Shown one piece after another: positions 33,319-48,495 of a DNA stretch of 64,000 nucleotides (the stretch's first letter is position 1; each line of letters starts with the position of its first letter). The stretch covers positions 146,668 through 210,667 of the forward strand of contig NZ_QXEC01000009.1 in NCBI RefSeq assembly GCF_003583405.1. Direction: 5' to 3'. The notes below the pieces were generated by a model. That model was given only the letters and a program-made list of their open reading frames with translations, was not told where the DNA came from and did not search any database. This DNA comes from Micromonospora radicis (GTDB lineage: Bacteria > Actinomycetota > Actinomycetes > Mycobacteriales > Micromonosporaceae). Made by a program: the position numbers and the translations under genes.

Positions 33319-34173
33319 TCAGCCCTCCTGCTGCGTTTCTACCGCGGCGGCGACGGCGGACGTGTCCACCGGCTCACCGCTCGGCGTCTCGGCCTGCTGC
33401 GCGACGGTCGTCGCGGCGGCACGGCCGGCCTCGGTGCCACCGGAGGTCGTACCGGACGAACCGGAGCGACCACGGCGCGGCCGCTCGGGGCGGTCGCCGC
33501 GCTCCCGGCGCGGGCGCGACGGAGCCTCGGTCGGGGTCTCCCGACCCGGCACCGCGTCACCCTTGTAGATCCAGACCTTCACGCCGATCCGGCCGAAGGT
33601 GGTACGGGCCTCGAAGAAGCCGTACTCGATGTTGGCCCGCAGCGTGTGCAGCGGAACCCGACCCTCGCGGTAGAACTCCGTGCGACTCATCTCGGCGCCG
33701 CCGAGGCGACCCGAGACCTGCACCCGGATGCCCTTGCACATCGGGTTCTTCATCGCCGACTGCATCGCCTTGCGCATCGCCCGACGGAAGCTGACCCGGC
33801 TGGAGAGCTGCTCGGCGACGCCCTGGGCGACCAGCTGCGCGTCCGACTCGGGGTTCTTCACCTCGATGATGTTCAGCTGGACCTGCTTGCCGGTGAGCTT
33901 CTCCAGCTCGCCGCGGATCCGGTCGGCCTCCGCACCCTTACGGCCGATGACGATGCCCGGCCGGGCGGTGTGGATGTCGACGCGGACCCGGTCGCGGGTG
34001 CGCTCGATGTCGACCTTGGAAATGCCGGCGCGCTCCAGGCCCTTGGACATCATCCGGCGGATCTTGACGTCCTCGCCGATGTAGTCCTTGTAGAGCTTGT
34101 CCGCGAACCAGCGGGACTTCCAGTCGGTCGAGATGCCGAGCCGGAACCCGTGCGGGTGAACCTTCTGACCCAT
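33319..34173 (-). CDS. rpsC: 30S ribosomal protein S3 with Arg/Gly-rich tail
   Basis: 284 residues. The core is complete: [22 protein letters not shown] domain [20 protein letters not shown], and C-terminal [20 protein letters not shown]. Beyond residue 217 there is a tail of about 67 residues: first Arg/Pro-rich ([18 protein letters not shown]), then Thr/Ala-rich. Such extensions are usual in actinobacteria. S3 faces the mRNA entry channel. ATG at 34173 overlaps the rplV TAA by one base; four bases from rplP. Confidence 0.97.
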   Translation of the reverse strand: MGQKVHPHGFRLGISTDWKSRWFADKLYKDYIGEDVKIRRMMSKGLERAGISKVDIERTRDRVRVDIHTARPGIVIGRKGAEADRIRGELEKLTGKQVQLNIIEVKNPESDAQLVAQGVAEQLSSRVSFRRAMRKAMQSAMKNPMCKGIRVQVSGRLGGAEMSRTEFYREGRVPLHTLRANIEYGFFEARTTFGRIGVKVWIYKGDAVPGRETPTEAPSRPRRERGDRPERPRRGRSGSSGTTSGGTEAGRAAATTVAQQAETPSGEPVDTSAVAAAVETQQEG

Positions 34174-34628
34174 TACTCGGCGCCCTCCGTGCTGCTCTGC
34201 GTCTCGGCCGGTGCGGTCTGCTCCGCCGGGGCCGCCTTCTTCGCCGACTTCTTCGGCGCGGCTGGCGCCACCGCCTCGACCGCCACGGTGATGTGGCACG
34301 TGCGCTTACGGATCCGGTACGCCCGGCCCTGCGCCCGCGGCTGGAACCGCTTCATGGTCGGGCCCTCGTCCACGTACGCCTCGCTGACGAGCAGCGCGTC
34401 GGGGTCCAGCCGCTCGTTGTTCTCCGCGTTGGCGATCGCGCTCGCGAGCACCTTGTACACCTGCTCGCTCGCAGCCTGCGGCGCGAACTGCAGCACCGTG
34501 AGCGCCTCCTTCGCGGGCAGGCCGCGGACGAGGTTGACCACCCGGCGCGCCTTCATCGGCGAGATGCGCACGTGTCGCGCAATCGCCCGCGCGCCCGGAA
34601 GCACCGGAGCGTCGCCCTTTCCTGGCAT
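34173..34628 (-). CDS. rplV: 50S ribosomal protein L22
   Basis: 151 residues; the loop near the tunnel constriction lies in [22 protein letters not shown]-terminal Ala/Lys/Glu tail of about 35 residues ([20 protein letters not shown]) exceeds the usual 110-residue family length. ATG at 34628. Confidence 0.96.
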   Translation of the reverse strand: MPGKGDAPVLPGARAIARHVRISPMKARRVVNLVRGLPAKEALTVLQFAPQAASEQVYKVLASAIANAENNERLDPDALLVSEAYVDEGPTMKRFQPRAQGRAYRIRKRTCHITVAVEAVAPAAPKKSAKKAAPAEQTAPAETQSSTEGAE

Positions 34629-34668
34629 CGCTGTAACCCCTTGATCCTCTATCCGTATGCCCGCGGCG

Positions 34669-34950
34669 TCAGCGCCGGCGGCTCTTCCGGTCGTCCTTCT
34701 CGTGACCCTTGAACGTGCGGGTCAGCGCGAACTCGCCGAGCTTGTGCCCGACCATCGCCTCGGTCACGAACACCGGGACGTGCTTGCGTCCGTCGTGCAC
34801 CGCGATCGTGTGCCCGAGCATGTCCGGGATGATCGTCGAGCGCCGCGACCAGGTCTTGATGACGTTCTTCGAGCCCTTCTCGTTCTGCGTCTCCACCTTC
34901 TTGAGCAGGTGGTCGTCGATGAACGGGCCCTTCTTCAGGCTGCGAGGCAT
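34669..34950 (-). CDS. rpsS: 30S ribosomal protein S19
   Basis: 93 residues ([40 protein letters not shown]). Head protein near the A site. Twelve bases from rplB. Confidence 0.97.
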   Translation of the reverse strand: MPRSLKKGPFIDDHLLKKVETQNEKGSKNVIKTWSRRSTIIPDMLGHTIAVHDGRKHVPVFVTEAMVGHKLGEFALTRTFKGHEKDDRKSRRR

Positions 34951-34962
34951 GTCTTATCTCCC

Positions 34963-35802
34963 TCAGCCGCGCTTACGCGTGGCGTAGCGGCGGCGGACGA
35001 TCAGCCGGTCACTCGGCTGGCCCTTACGACGGGTGCGGCCCTCGGGCTTACCCTGCGGGTTGACCGGGTGGCGACCACCGGAGGTCTTACCCTCACCACC
35101 ACCGTGCGGGTGGTCGACCGGGTTCATGGCGACACCACGAACGGTCGGGCGCTTGCCCTTCCACCGCATCCGGCCGGCCTTGCCCCAGTTAATGTTTGAC
35201 TGGTCGGCGTTGCCGATCTCGCCGATGCTGGCGCGGCAGCGGACGTCCACCCGCCGGATCTCGCCCGACGGCATCCGCAGGGTCGCGTACACGCCCTCCC
35301 GGCCGAGTAGCTGGATCCCGACACCGGCCGAACGGGCCAGCTTGGCACCGCCACCCGGACGCAGCTCCACGTTGTGGATCGTGGTACCGACCGGGATGTT
35401 GCGCAGCGGCAGGTTGTTGCCCGGCTTGATGTCGGCGCCCGGCCCCGACTCGACGGCGTCGCCCTGCTTCAGGTCCTTCGGCGCGATGATGTACCGCTTC
35501 TCGCCGTCGGCGTAGTGCAGCAGCGCGATCCGCGCGGTGCGGTTCGGGTCGTACTCGATGTGCGCGACCTTGGCCGGCACGCCGTCCTTGTCGACCCGCT
35601 TGAAGTCGATGATCCGGTACTGACGCTTGTGGCCACCACCCTGGTGCCGGGCGGTGATCCGCCCGTGGGCGTTCCGGCCACCCTTCTTCGGCAGCGGAGC
35701 CAGCAGCGACTTCTCGGGCGTCGACCGGGTGATCTCGGCGAAGTCGGCGACGCTCGAGCCACGCCGGCCCGGCGTCGTCGGCTTGTACTTACGAATAGCC
35801 AT
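34963..35802 (-). CDS. rplB: 50S ribosomal protein L2
   Basis: 279 residues, needed for subunit joining and peptidyl transfer. The conserved histidine region [20 protein letters not shown] is intact, as is [18 protein letters not shown]. Confidence 0.98.
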   Translation of the reverse strand: MAIRKYKPTTPGRRGSSVADFAEITRSTPEKSLLAPLPKKGGRNAHGRITARHQGGGHKRQYRIIDFKRVDKDGVPAKVAHIEYDPNRTARIALLHYADGEKRYIIAPKDLKQGDAVESGPGADIKPGNNLPLRNIPVGTTIHNVELRPGGGAKLARSAGVGIQLLGREGVYATLRMPSGEIRRVDVRCRASIGEIGNADQSNINWGKAGRMRWKGKRPTVRGVAMNPVDHPHGGGEGKTSGGRHPVNPQGKPEGRTRRKGQPSDRLIVRRRYATRKRG

Positions 35803-35814
35803 TGTCTACACCCC

Positions 35815-36117
35815 TCAGCTGACCGGGCCGCCGAAGGCCTCGATGCGGTCGCCCTCAGCCAGCTTCACCATCGCGCGCTTGGTGTCCTTGCGCTTGCCGA
35901 ACCCGGTACGGGTCCGCTTGCGCTTACCCTCGCGGTTGAGCGTGTTGACCGTCAGGACGCGGACGTTGAAGATCTGCTCGATGGCGATCTTGATCGCGGT
36001 CTTGTTCGCGTCCGGGTGCACCAGGAAGGTGTACCAGTTGCGGTTCAGCTCGCTGTAGCTCTTCTCCGAGACGACCGGCGCCACGATGATGTCGCGCGGG
36101 TCGGCGATCGTGCTCAC
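35815..36117 (-). CDS. rplW: 50S ribosomal protein L23
   Basis: 100 residues, trigger-factor/SRP docking site at the tunnel exit ([40 protein letters not shown]). GTG start at 36117 overlaps the rplD TGA. Confidence 0.97.
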   Translation of the reverse strand: MSTIADPRDIIVAPVVSEKSYSELNRNWYTFLVHPDANKTAIKIAIEQIFNVRVLTVNTLNREGKRKRTRTGFGKRKDTKRAMVKLAEGDRIEAFGGPVS

Positions 36118-36764
36118 TTGCCACCCTCCTCGGTGGTCTCGGCGGGAACGCCCAGGAACTCGTCCAGGGCCTCCTTGGTGAAGACCACGTCGTCGGCCAC
36201 CAGCACGTCGTACGTGTTCAGCTGGCCGGCCTCGATCAGGTGCACCCGCGGCTCGTTGCGCAGCGACACCCAGTTCAGCTCGTCGGTGCTGCTCAGCACG
36301 ACCAGTACCCGACGGGCCTCGGTCAGCTTGGCGAGCGTGGCCAGCGCGGCCTTGGTCGACGGCTTCTCGCCCGAGACGAACGCCTCGACGACGTGCACCT
36401 GCCCGGCGCGGGCCCGGTCCGACAGGGCGCCACGCAGCGCGGCGGCCTTCATCTTCTTCGGGGTGCGCTGGCTGTAGTCGCGCGGCACCGGGCCGTGCAC
36501 CACGCCACCGCCGGCGAACTGCGGCGCGCGGATCGAGCCCTGCCGGGCCCGGCCGGTGCCCTTCTGCTTGTAGGGCTTCTTGCCGCCGCCGGCGACCTCG
36601 CCCCGGGTCTTGGTCTTGTGGGTGCCCTGCCGCGCCGCGGCCAGCTGCGCCACCACGACCTGGTGCATCAGCGGCAGGTTGGCCTGCACGTCGAAGATGT
36701 CACCGGGCAGCTCGACCGAGCCGGTCTTGGTGCCTTCGGAGTTCAGGACGTCAACGGTGCTCAC
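36114..36764 (-). CDS. rplD: 50S ribosomal protein L4
   Basis: 216 residues; tunnel-lining loop [20 protein letters not shown] is intact. L4 autoregulates the S10 operon in E. coli; no equivalent leader was recognised. GTG start at 36764 overlaps the rplC stop. Confidence 0.97.
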   Translation of the reverse strand: MSTVDVLNSEGTKTGSVELPGDIFDVQANLPLMHQVVVAQLAAARQGTHKTKTRGEVAGGGKKPYKQKGTGRARQGSIRAPQFAGGGVVHGPVPRDYSQRTPKKMKAAALRGALSDRARAGQVHVVEAFVSGEKPSTKAALATLAKLTEARRVLVVLSSTDELNWVSLRNEPRVHLIEAGQLNTYDVLVADDVVFTKEALDEFLGVPAETTEEGGK

Positions 36765-37426
36765 TTGGCCACACCGCCCTTCTTCGCCTTGGCCTTGGCC
36801 GCGGTGCGGACCAAGACCAGCGCGCCCTTGGGGCCGGGAATGGCGCCACGGACGAGCAGGAGGTTGTTCTCGGTGTCGACCGCCTGGACGGTCAGGTTCT
36901 GCACGGTGTAGCGCACGCCGCCCATGCGGCCGGCCATCCGGGTGCCCTTGAAGACGCGACCCGGGGTGGCGCAGGCCCCGATGGAGCCCGGCGAGCGGTG
37001 CTTGCGCTCGACACCGTGGCTGGCGCGCAGACCGTGGAAGCCGTGCCGCTTCATCGGGCCGGCGTAGCCCTTGCCCTTGGTCTTGCCGGTGACGTCGATC
37101 GAGACGCCGACCGGGAACTCCTCGACCGTGACCTCCTGGCCGAGCGAGTAGTCCGCGGCGTCGGCGGTGCGCAGCTCGACGATGTGCCGGCGCGGCGCCA
37201 CGTCAGCCTTGGCGTAGTGCCCGCGCAGCGGCTTCTTGGCCTTACGCGGGTCGATCGTGCCGTACGCCAGCTGGACCGCGGAGTAACCGTCCTTGTCGGC
37301 GTCACGAACCTGGGTGATGACGCAGGGGCCGGCCTGAACCACGGTCACCGGGACAACCTTGTTGTTGTCCCAGACCTGGGTCATGCCGAGCTTTGCGCCC
37401 AGGATCCCCTTAACTTGCCTGTCCAT
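36761..37426 (-). CDS. rplC: 50S ribosomal protein L3
   Basis: 221 residues ([40 protein letters not shown]). The loop reaching the peptidyl-transferase centre is present. ATG at 37426, 11 bases after rpsJ. Confidence 0.97.
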   Translation of the reverse strand: MDRQVKGILGAKLGMTQVWDNNKVVPVTVVQAGPCVITQVRDADKDGYSAVQLAYGTIDPRKAKKPLRGHYAKADVAPRRHIVELRTADAADYSLGQEVTVEEFPVGVSIDVTGKTKGKGYAGPMKRHGFHGLRASHGVERKHRSPGSIGACATPGRVFKGTRMAGRMGGVRYTVQNLTVQAVDTENNLLLVRGAIPGPKGALVLVRTAAKAKAKKGGVAK

Positions 37427-37437
37427 GTGTCCGGTCC

Positions 37438-37746
37438 CTACAGCTTGATCTCGATGTCGACGCCAGCCGGCAGGTCGAGGCGCATGAGCGAGTCGACCGT
37501 CTTCGGGGTCGGGTCGATGATGTCGATCAGCCGCTTGTGCGTACGCATCTCGAAGTGCTCGCGCGAGTCCTTGTACTTGTGCGGCGAGCGGATGACGCAG
37601 AAACGGTTGATCTCCGTGGGCAGCGGCACCGGGCCCGCGACCTGCGCCCCGGTACGCGTCACCGTCTCGACGATCTTCCGAGCCGAGGAGTCGACGACCT
37701 CGTGGTCATAGGCCTTGAGCCGGATGCGGATCTTCTGTCCCGCCAT
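37438..37746 (-). CDS. rpsJ: 30S ribosomal protein S10
   Basis: 102 residues ([40 protein letters not shown]). First gene of the S10 operon; also a possible NusG/NusE partner in antitermination. ATG at 37746 behind GAAGGAACAGAAGCC. Long upstream frames are in the leader. Confidence 0.97.
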
Positions 37747-37824
37747 GGTGGCTTCTGTTCCTTCTCTCGATGCCGCTGTGTTGCGGGTGCCTGTACCGGC
37801 TGGCACAGACCCTCTTCGCCCACC

Positions 37825-37844
37825 CCCGCGGTCGGGCGTGTCGC
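37825..37844 (-). promoter_or_regulatory. leader element shared with rpsL (copy 1)
   Basis: The 20 bases GCGACACGCCCGACCGCGGG (minus strand) occur identically in the rpsL leader at 42634-42653. Here they lie 79-98 bases upstream of the rpsJ start, preceded by GGGCG, which can pair with the CGCCC inside the motif. The segment 37972-37981 in the same leader is complementary to CACGCCCGAC of the motif, allowing an alternative long-range pairing. Confidence 0.6.
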
Positions 37845-37940
37845 GCCCTTGGGCCAGGCTCCGCCCCGAGCATCCGGAGCGATCCTGACCGCGGTGGGTC
37901 AAGGCGCCGATCGCGCTACCGCGACCTGAACGCCGCGCGA

Positions 37941-37971
37941 GGGTGGTTGACGGACGGGCCGCCAACCACCC
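37941..37971 (-). other. hairpin in the rpsJ leader
   Basis: Perfect 9-bp stem (GGGTGGTTG with CAACCACCC) with a 13-base loop, between the candidate S10 promoter and the shared leader element. It borders the segment complementary to that element, so it may take part in leader folding. Confidence 0.5.
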
Positions 37972-38050
37972 CACGCCCGACTGCTCTGCCTACCCGGAGG
38001 TTCAGCGCGAGCCGAACACGGGCGGCGAACTGTCGTTACGCAACCTGACT

Positions 38051-38080
38051 AGTATGCCGCACGACCGGCGGCGGGTCTAA
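38051..38080 (-). promoter_or_regulatory. candidate S10 operon promoter
   Basis: On the minus strand TTAGAC (38075-38080), an 18-base spacer and CATACT (38051-38056). It would give a leader of about 300 bases before rpsJ, directly after the tuf stop. The -35 match is moderate. Confidence 0.4.
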
Positions 38081-38095
38081 TCGGGGTTACCCAGC

Positions 38096-39289
38096 TCACT
38101 TGATGATCTTGGTGACGCGACCCGCGCCGACCGTACGGCCACCCTCCCGGATCGCGAACTTGAGGTTGTCCTCCATCGCGATGGGCTGGATGAGCTTCAC
38201 GGTCATCGTGGTGTTGTCGCCAGGCATGACCATCTCGGTGCCCTCGGGGAGGGTGACGACACCGGTGACGTCCGTGGTCCGGAAGTAGAACTGCGGACGG
38301 TAGTTCTGGAAGAACGGGGTGTGCCGGCCACCCTCCTCCTTGGAGAGGATGTAGACGGTCGCCTCGAACTCGGTGTGCGGGGTGCTGGTGCCCGGCTTGA
38401 CGACCACCATGCCGCGCTCGACGTCCTCGCGCTTGATGCCCCGCAGCAGCAGACCGACGTTCTCACCCGCGCGGGCCTCGTCGAGCAGCTTGCGGAACAT
38501 CTCGATGCCGGTGCAGACCGTCTTCTGCGACTTCTCGCGGATACCGACGATCTCCACCTCCTCGTTCGGCTTGAGGATGCCGCGCTCCGCGCGACCGGTG
38601 ACGACCGTGCCACGACCGGTGATCGTGAAGACGTCCTCGATCGGCATCAGGAACGGCTTCTCGGTCTCGCGCTCCGGCTGCGGGATCGCGGTGTCGACCG
38701 CGTTCATCAGCTCCAGGAGCCGGCCGGTCCACTCCGGGTCACCCTCGAGGGCCTTGAGCGCCGAGACGCGCACGACCGGCAGGTCGTCGCCCGGGTACTC
38801 CTGGGCCGAGAGCAGCTCACGGACCTCGAGCTCGACGAGCTCCAGGAGCTCCTCGTCGTCGACCATGTCGCTCTTGTTCAGCGCCACGACGATGTACGGC
38901 ACGCCGACCTGGCGGGCCAGCAGCACGTGCTCGCGGGTCTGCGGCATCGGGCCGTCGGTCGCGGCGACCACCAGGATCGCGCCGTCCATCTGGGCGGCAC
39001 CGGTGATCATGTTCTTGATGTAGTCGGCGTGACCGGGGCAGTCGACGTGCGCGTAGTGCCGCGCCTCGGTCTGGTACTCGACGTGCGCGATCGAGATCGT
39101 GATGCCCCGGGCCTTCTCCTCGGGCGCCTTGTCGATCTCGTCGAACGGCGTGTACGGGTTCAGGTCCGGGTACTGGTCGTGCAGGACCTTGGTGATGGCC
39201 GCCGTCAGCGTCGTCTTACCGTGGTCGATGTGACCAATGGTGCCGATGTTGACGTGCGGCTTAGTCCGCTCGAACTTCGCCTTCGCCAC
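38096..39289 (-). CDS. tuf: elongation factor Tu
   Basis: 397 residues. G1 [10 protein letters not shown]3 [13 protein letters not shown]4 NKSDM; switch-I region [11 protein letters not shown]-terminal barrel domains complete to [15 protein letters not shown]. Delivers aminoacyl-tRNA. GTG start at 39289 eight bases after AGGAGG; a longer frame upstream lies in the leader. Only one tuf copy is in the window. Confidence 0.98.
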   Translation of the reverse strand: MAKAKFERTKPHVNIGTIGHIDHGKTTLTAAITKVLHDQYPDLNPYTPFDEIDKAPEEKARGITISIAHVEYQTEARHYAHVDCPGHADYIKNMITGAAQMDGAILVVAATDGPMPQTREHVLLARQVGVPYIVVALNKSDMVDDEELLELVELEVRELLSAQEYPGDDLPVVRVSALKALEGDPEWTGRLLELMNAVDTAIPQPERETEKPFLMPIEDVFTITGRGTVVTGRAERGILKPNEEVEIVGIREKSQKTVCTGIEMFRKLLDEARAGENVGLLLRGIKREDVERGMVVVKPGTSTPHTEFEATVYILSKEEGGRHTPFFQNYRPQFYFRTTDVTGVVTLPEGTEMVMPGDNTTMTVKLIQPIAMEDNLKFAIREGGRTVGAGRVTKIIK

Positions 39290-39441
39290 TGGTGTCCTCC
39301 TGTGGACTTCTTGGTTCGTTCGCCCCGGTGCGCCAGGTCGGCGCTTAGGACTCTGTCGACAGCCTTTCCGACCTGACGGCCGGAGAGCTTTGTGGGTTCT
39401 GCGGCGATGAAGCCTACAGGCCCGGAATTCACACAATCCGA

Positions 39442-39484
39442 CCGAGGTGGTCACAGTCGGGGAATCCTCCCGCGACCACCTCGG
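39442..39484 (-). terminator. hairpin between fusA and tuf
   Basis: Perfect 11-bp outer stem (39442-39452 with 39474-39484) seventeen bases after the fusA stop. With the 150-base tuf leader behind it, this suggests attenuation at fusA/tuf and a separate tuf promoter, which I could not locate with confidence. Confidence 0.6.
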
Positions 39485-39501
39485 ACCAGCTCAGGTGAGC
39501 G

Positions 39502-41598
<2,097 letters not shown>

Positions 41599-41673
41599 TT
41601 CAATCCCTACTTATCGTCGTCTCGACACAACTGGTGGCGGTCCCGGCGCCGGTTGGGCGCCGGGACCAGGGTG

Positions 41674-42144
41674 TTACCAGCGGTAGTGCGCGAAGGCCTT
41701 GTTGGACTCCGCCATCTTGTGCGTGTCCTCGCGCCGCTTGACGGCGGCACCGAGGCCGTTGCTCGCGTCCAGCAGCTCGTTCATCAGCCGCTCGACCATG
41801 GTCTTCTCGCGCCGGGCGCGGGAGTAGGTGACCAGCCAGCGCAGGCCCAGGGTGGTCGCCCGGGCGGGGCGGACCTCGACCGGCACCTGGTAGGTCGCGC
41901 CACCGACCCGGCGGCTGCGGACCTCGAGGGTCGGCTTGACGTTGTCCATCGCCCGCTTGAGGGTGACGACCGGGTCGGTGCCGGACTTCTCCCGGCACCC
42001 CTCCAGGGCGGCGTACACGATGCGCTCGGCGAGCTGACGCTTGCCCCGCAGCAGGATCTTGTTCACCAGCTGGGTGACCAACGGCGAGTTGTACACCGGG
42101 TCAGCGACCAGCGGCTTCCGCGGAGCGGGTCCCTTACGCGGCAT
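41674..42144 (-). CDS. rpsG: 30S ribosomal protein S7
   Basis: 156 residues ([40 protein letters not shown]), organiser of the 30S head. ATG at 42144, one base after the rpsL stop; longer upstream frames are spurious. Confidence 0.97.
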   Translation of the reverse strand: MPRKGPAPRKPLVADPVYNSPLVTQLVNKILLRGKRQLAERIVYAALEGCREKSGTDPVVTLKRAMDNVKPTLEVRSRRVGGATYQVPVEVRPARATTLGLRWLVTYSRARREKTMVERLMNELLDASNGLGAAVKRREDTHKMAESNKAFAHYRW

Positions 42145-42145
42145 G

Positions 42146-42520
<375 letters not shown>

Positions 42521-42633
42521 CGGGTTTCTCCGCTCCCTTCGGCCGCCTGTCGCGACCGCGCCGTCTGCCGTAGTCGATCTGGTGATCGACTCTCCTACAT
42601 TCCGACCAGGGCCACCTCGCGGCGGTCCCGGCA

Positions 42634-42653
42634 CCCGCGGTCGGGCGTGTCGC
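42634..42653 (-). promoter_or_regulatory. leader element shared with rpsJ (copy 2)
   Basis: Identical to the 20-base element at 37825-37844 (GCGACACGCCCGACCGCGGG on the minus strand). It lies 114-133 bases before the rpsL start and well downstream of the promoter, so it is transcribed. GGGCG directly upstream can form a short hairpin with CGCCC of the motif. Confidence 0.6.
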
Positions 42654-42825
42654 CCAGCTCACGGTCCCGGTTCCGACGCTCGCACGCAGCCCCGGGGGTT
42701 TGTCACCGGCACACAGATCATCGTCTGCCGGGTCTTCTGGCTCAGTGGTGACGCCTCACGGATACCGGATTCACCGGATCCAGCGCACGCACGAGTTGCC
42801 CGGGCTAGCCCGGGCGCAAGGGGAA

Positions 42826-42854
42826 AGAGTACCTACCACAGCCGCGCAGGTCAA
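42826..42854 (-). promoter_or_regulatory. str operon (rpsL) promoter
   Basis: TTGACC (42849-42854), a 17-base spacer and TACTCT (42826-42831) on the minus strand make one of the best sigma-A matches in the window. Transcription would start near 42820 and give a 300-base leader for rpsL-rpsG-fusA. Confidence 0.75.
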
Positions 42855-43015
42855 AACGGGAGACCCGCTGGACTTCTCGTCACCGCCGGGCCCACCCGCC
42901 GCCTTGCCCGCCCGTGATGGGCACCTACGAACACAAGTGTACCGGCTCCGCCGGAAACCGGCCGCCCAGCCCCCGACGGCGGGGTATCCGCCACCGGAAG
43001 TGGTTCCGGCCCCGT

Positions 43016-43981
43016 TCAGGCCAGCGCCAGCAGGAACGCCAGCGCCAGGCCCAGCAGGCTGAGCAGGAGTCCGGCCCCACCACAACTGATCCCCGCGATC
43101 GCCAGACCGTTACCGGTGAAGCGAACCGCCGGTGGTGCCGCCGGACGCCGGATCTGTCGCCGGCCGAGCAGCCCGGAGACGATCGCCCCGAGTGCGGTCA
43201 GGCCGCCCAGCACCGTGAAGGCACCGGCGGCCCAGGCACCGCTCGTCCCTCCCCCGACCGCCCCGATGCAGATGACCAGGACGGACACCAGAATCGAGGT
43301 GATCCCGGCCACCAGGGAACCGACCGCCAGCCCCGAGGTGACCGGCGGCACCTCCAGGTGGACCATCGCGAACGGGGTGCCGGGCAGCGCCTCCACCCGC
43401 TTCGGCGGCCGGGGACGGTCCTGCGGGGGCGGGGGCGGCCCCGGCGCCCATCCCCAGCCGGAACCGGGGTGACCACCCGGCGATGGCCCGGCGACCGGGC
43501 CACCGGGCACCGACCCGAAGGCCGGGGCACCGTGCACCGGCCCCGAGCCGGGGAAGCCGTGCGGGAACCCCGAGACCGGAGCGCCGTACGGGAACCCCCC
43601 GGGGGCGGCAGGTGGGAATCCAGCGGCCGGCGCACCCGACGCGGCTCCGTACGCCGGCGGCGGCCCGAGCCCGGGCACGCCCGGCGGCGGCGCGAACGAC
43701 GGGGCGCCCGGCGGCGGGTAAGCCGGGGGGCCCGGCAGCGACGCGGGACCCGGCGAGTCCGGGGTCGGCGCGGGCGGCGACGGTGCCGCCGACGAATGTC
43801 CGTCGGTCCCGACGGGGGACGTCGGTACGCCCGACCTCGCCGTCTCGGCCGCCGGCTCCCCGGGGTCGGGCTGGGCGGACTCGCCGCCCTCGGGGCGTGC
43901 CGGTTCCGTCACGGGATCCTCCTCGTCGGCAGCGTCCACCGCCGCGCGACGGACAAGGGTCAGGCTACCGTCGCCGGACAT
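43016..43981 (-). CDS. DUF4190-type Pro/Gly-rich membrane protein
   Basis: 321 residues. The N-terminal 200 residues are Pro/Gly/Ala-rich and probably disordered, with PxxPPPAYG-like patches. The C-terminal part has three hydrophobic segments (SGLAVGSLVAGITSILVSVL, GAFTVLGGLTALGAIVSGLL, GNGLAIAGISCGGAGLLLSL) resembling DUF4190. ATG at 43981 without a clear ribosome binding site. Function unknown. It lies 37 bases after a second small membrane protein gene, and the two probably form a pair between rpoC and the str operon. Confidence 0.75.
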   Translation of the reverse strand: MSGDGSLTLVRRAAVDAADEEDPVTEPARPEGGESAQPDPGEPAAETARSGVPTSPVGTDGHSSAAPSPPAPTPDSPGPASLPGPPAYPPPGAPSFAPPPGVPGLGPPPAYGAASGAPAAGFPPAAPGGFPYGAPVSGFPHGFPGSGPVHGAPAFGSVPGGPVAGPSPGGHPGSGWGWAPGPPPPPQDRPRPPKRVEALPGTPFAMVHLEVPPVTSGLAVGSLVAGITSILVSVLVICIGAVGGGTSGAWAAGAFTVLGGLTALGAIVSGLLGRRQIRRPAAPPAVRFTGNGLAIAGISCGGAGLLLSLLGLALAFLLALA

Positions 43982-44018
43982 CCCGACGGCGCCGGGCGCG
44001 AGGGCTCGCCCGCCCCGG

Positions 44019-44384
44019 TCAGTCGATGTGTGGCGCGAAGTCCTGCCCGTAGGGTGCCTCGGCGAGCCGGACCACGCCGATCACCAGCAGCACCACCAGC
44101 GCCACCGCCACCAGCGCCAGGCCCGTCCAGGCCAGCCGCTCCCCGCGCCGCAGCCAGGCCGCGCCGGTGAGGAAACCCCCCGAGGCGTACGCCTCCCGGC
44201 GCGCCTGCCGGGCCAGGCGCAGGGCCACCGTGGCCGGTACCACGCCGCCGATCAGCAGACCCGTCAACGCGGCCATCAGCCCCAGCGCGAAGACCGCCCT
44301 CGCCTTCGTCGCCCGGACCGGATCCGGGTCGAACGGGTGACGCGGTGCGGGCGCGGGCGGCGCCGATCCGGGTGCGATCGTCAT
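44019..44384 (-). CDS. small two-helix membrane protein
   Basis: 121 residues. Pro-rich start (MTIAPGSAPPAPAPRHPFDP), two hydrophobic helices (AVFALGLMAALTGLLIGGVVPATVAL and GLALVAVALVVLLVIGVVRL) separated by a basic loop (LARQARREAYASGG). It shares the general DUF4190 layout with its neighbour. ATG at 44384; GTG at 44390 also possible. Function unknown. Confidence 0.7.
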   Translation of the reverse strand: MTIAPGSAPPAPAPRHPFDPDPVRATKARAVFALGLMAALTGLLIGGVVPATVALRLARQARREAYASGGFLTGAAWLRRGERLAWTGLALVAVALVVLLVIGVVRLAEAPYGQDFAPHID

Positions 44385-44434
44385 AGCCACATGATGCCTG
44401 GGCGAGCGGCCGTCCGCGGCGGACCGGAACGCGA

Positions 44435-44465
44435 GGAGGCCCCCGGCAGAATGCCGGGGGCCTCC
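44435..44465 (-). terminator. rpoC terminator
   Basis: Fourteen-base-pair perfect stem with a 3-base loop, beginning 16 bases after the rpoC stop. Strong end of the rpoBC transcript before the next gene on the same strand. Confidence 0.8.
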
Positions 44466-44481
44466 CACGTCACCGCACGGT

Positions 44482-48369
<3,888 letters not shown>

Positions 48370-48418
48370 GTTCAATTCCCTCACACGTCGCTTGTTGCGT
48401 CAGCAGCTCACCGGGTTT

Positions 48419-48489
48419 GGTTTCGGGGCGGGGTGACCCCCGCAGGGATCAGACCTGACCGCCCGGGTGGGTCGCCCCGCCCCGAAACC
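48419..48489 (-). other. long intercistronic hairpin between rpoB and rpoC
   Basis: Perfect 15-bp stem: 48419-48433 with 48475-48489, enclosing about 41 bases that can partly pair again (GACCC with GGGTC). It fills most of the 126-base rpoB-rpoC gap. It might be an attenuator, an RNase processing site or a stabilising element. Confidence 0.7.
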
Positions 48490-48495
48490 CCAACG

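Noticed and set aside
39290..39440. TAGGCT-type -10 sequence before tuf
   Set aside because: No acceptable -35 at 16-18 bases; the tuf promoter is left unassigned.
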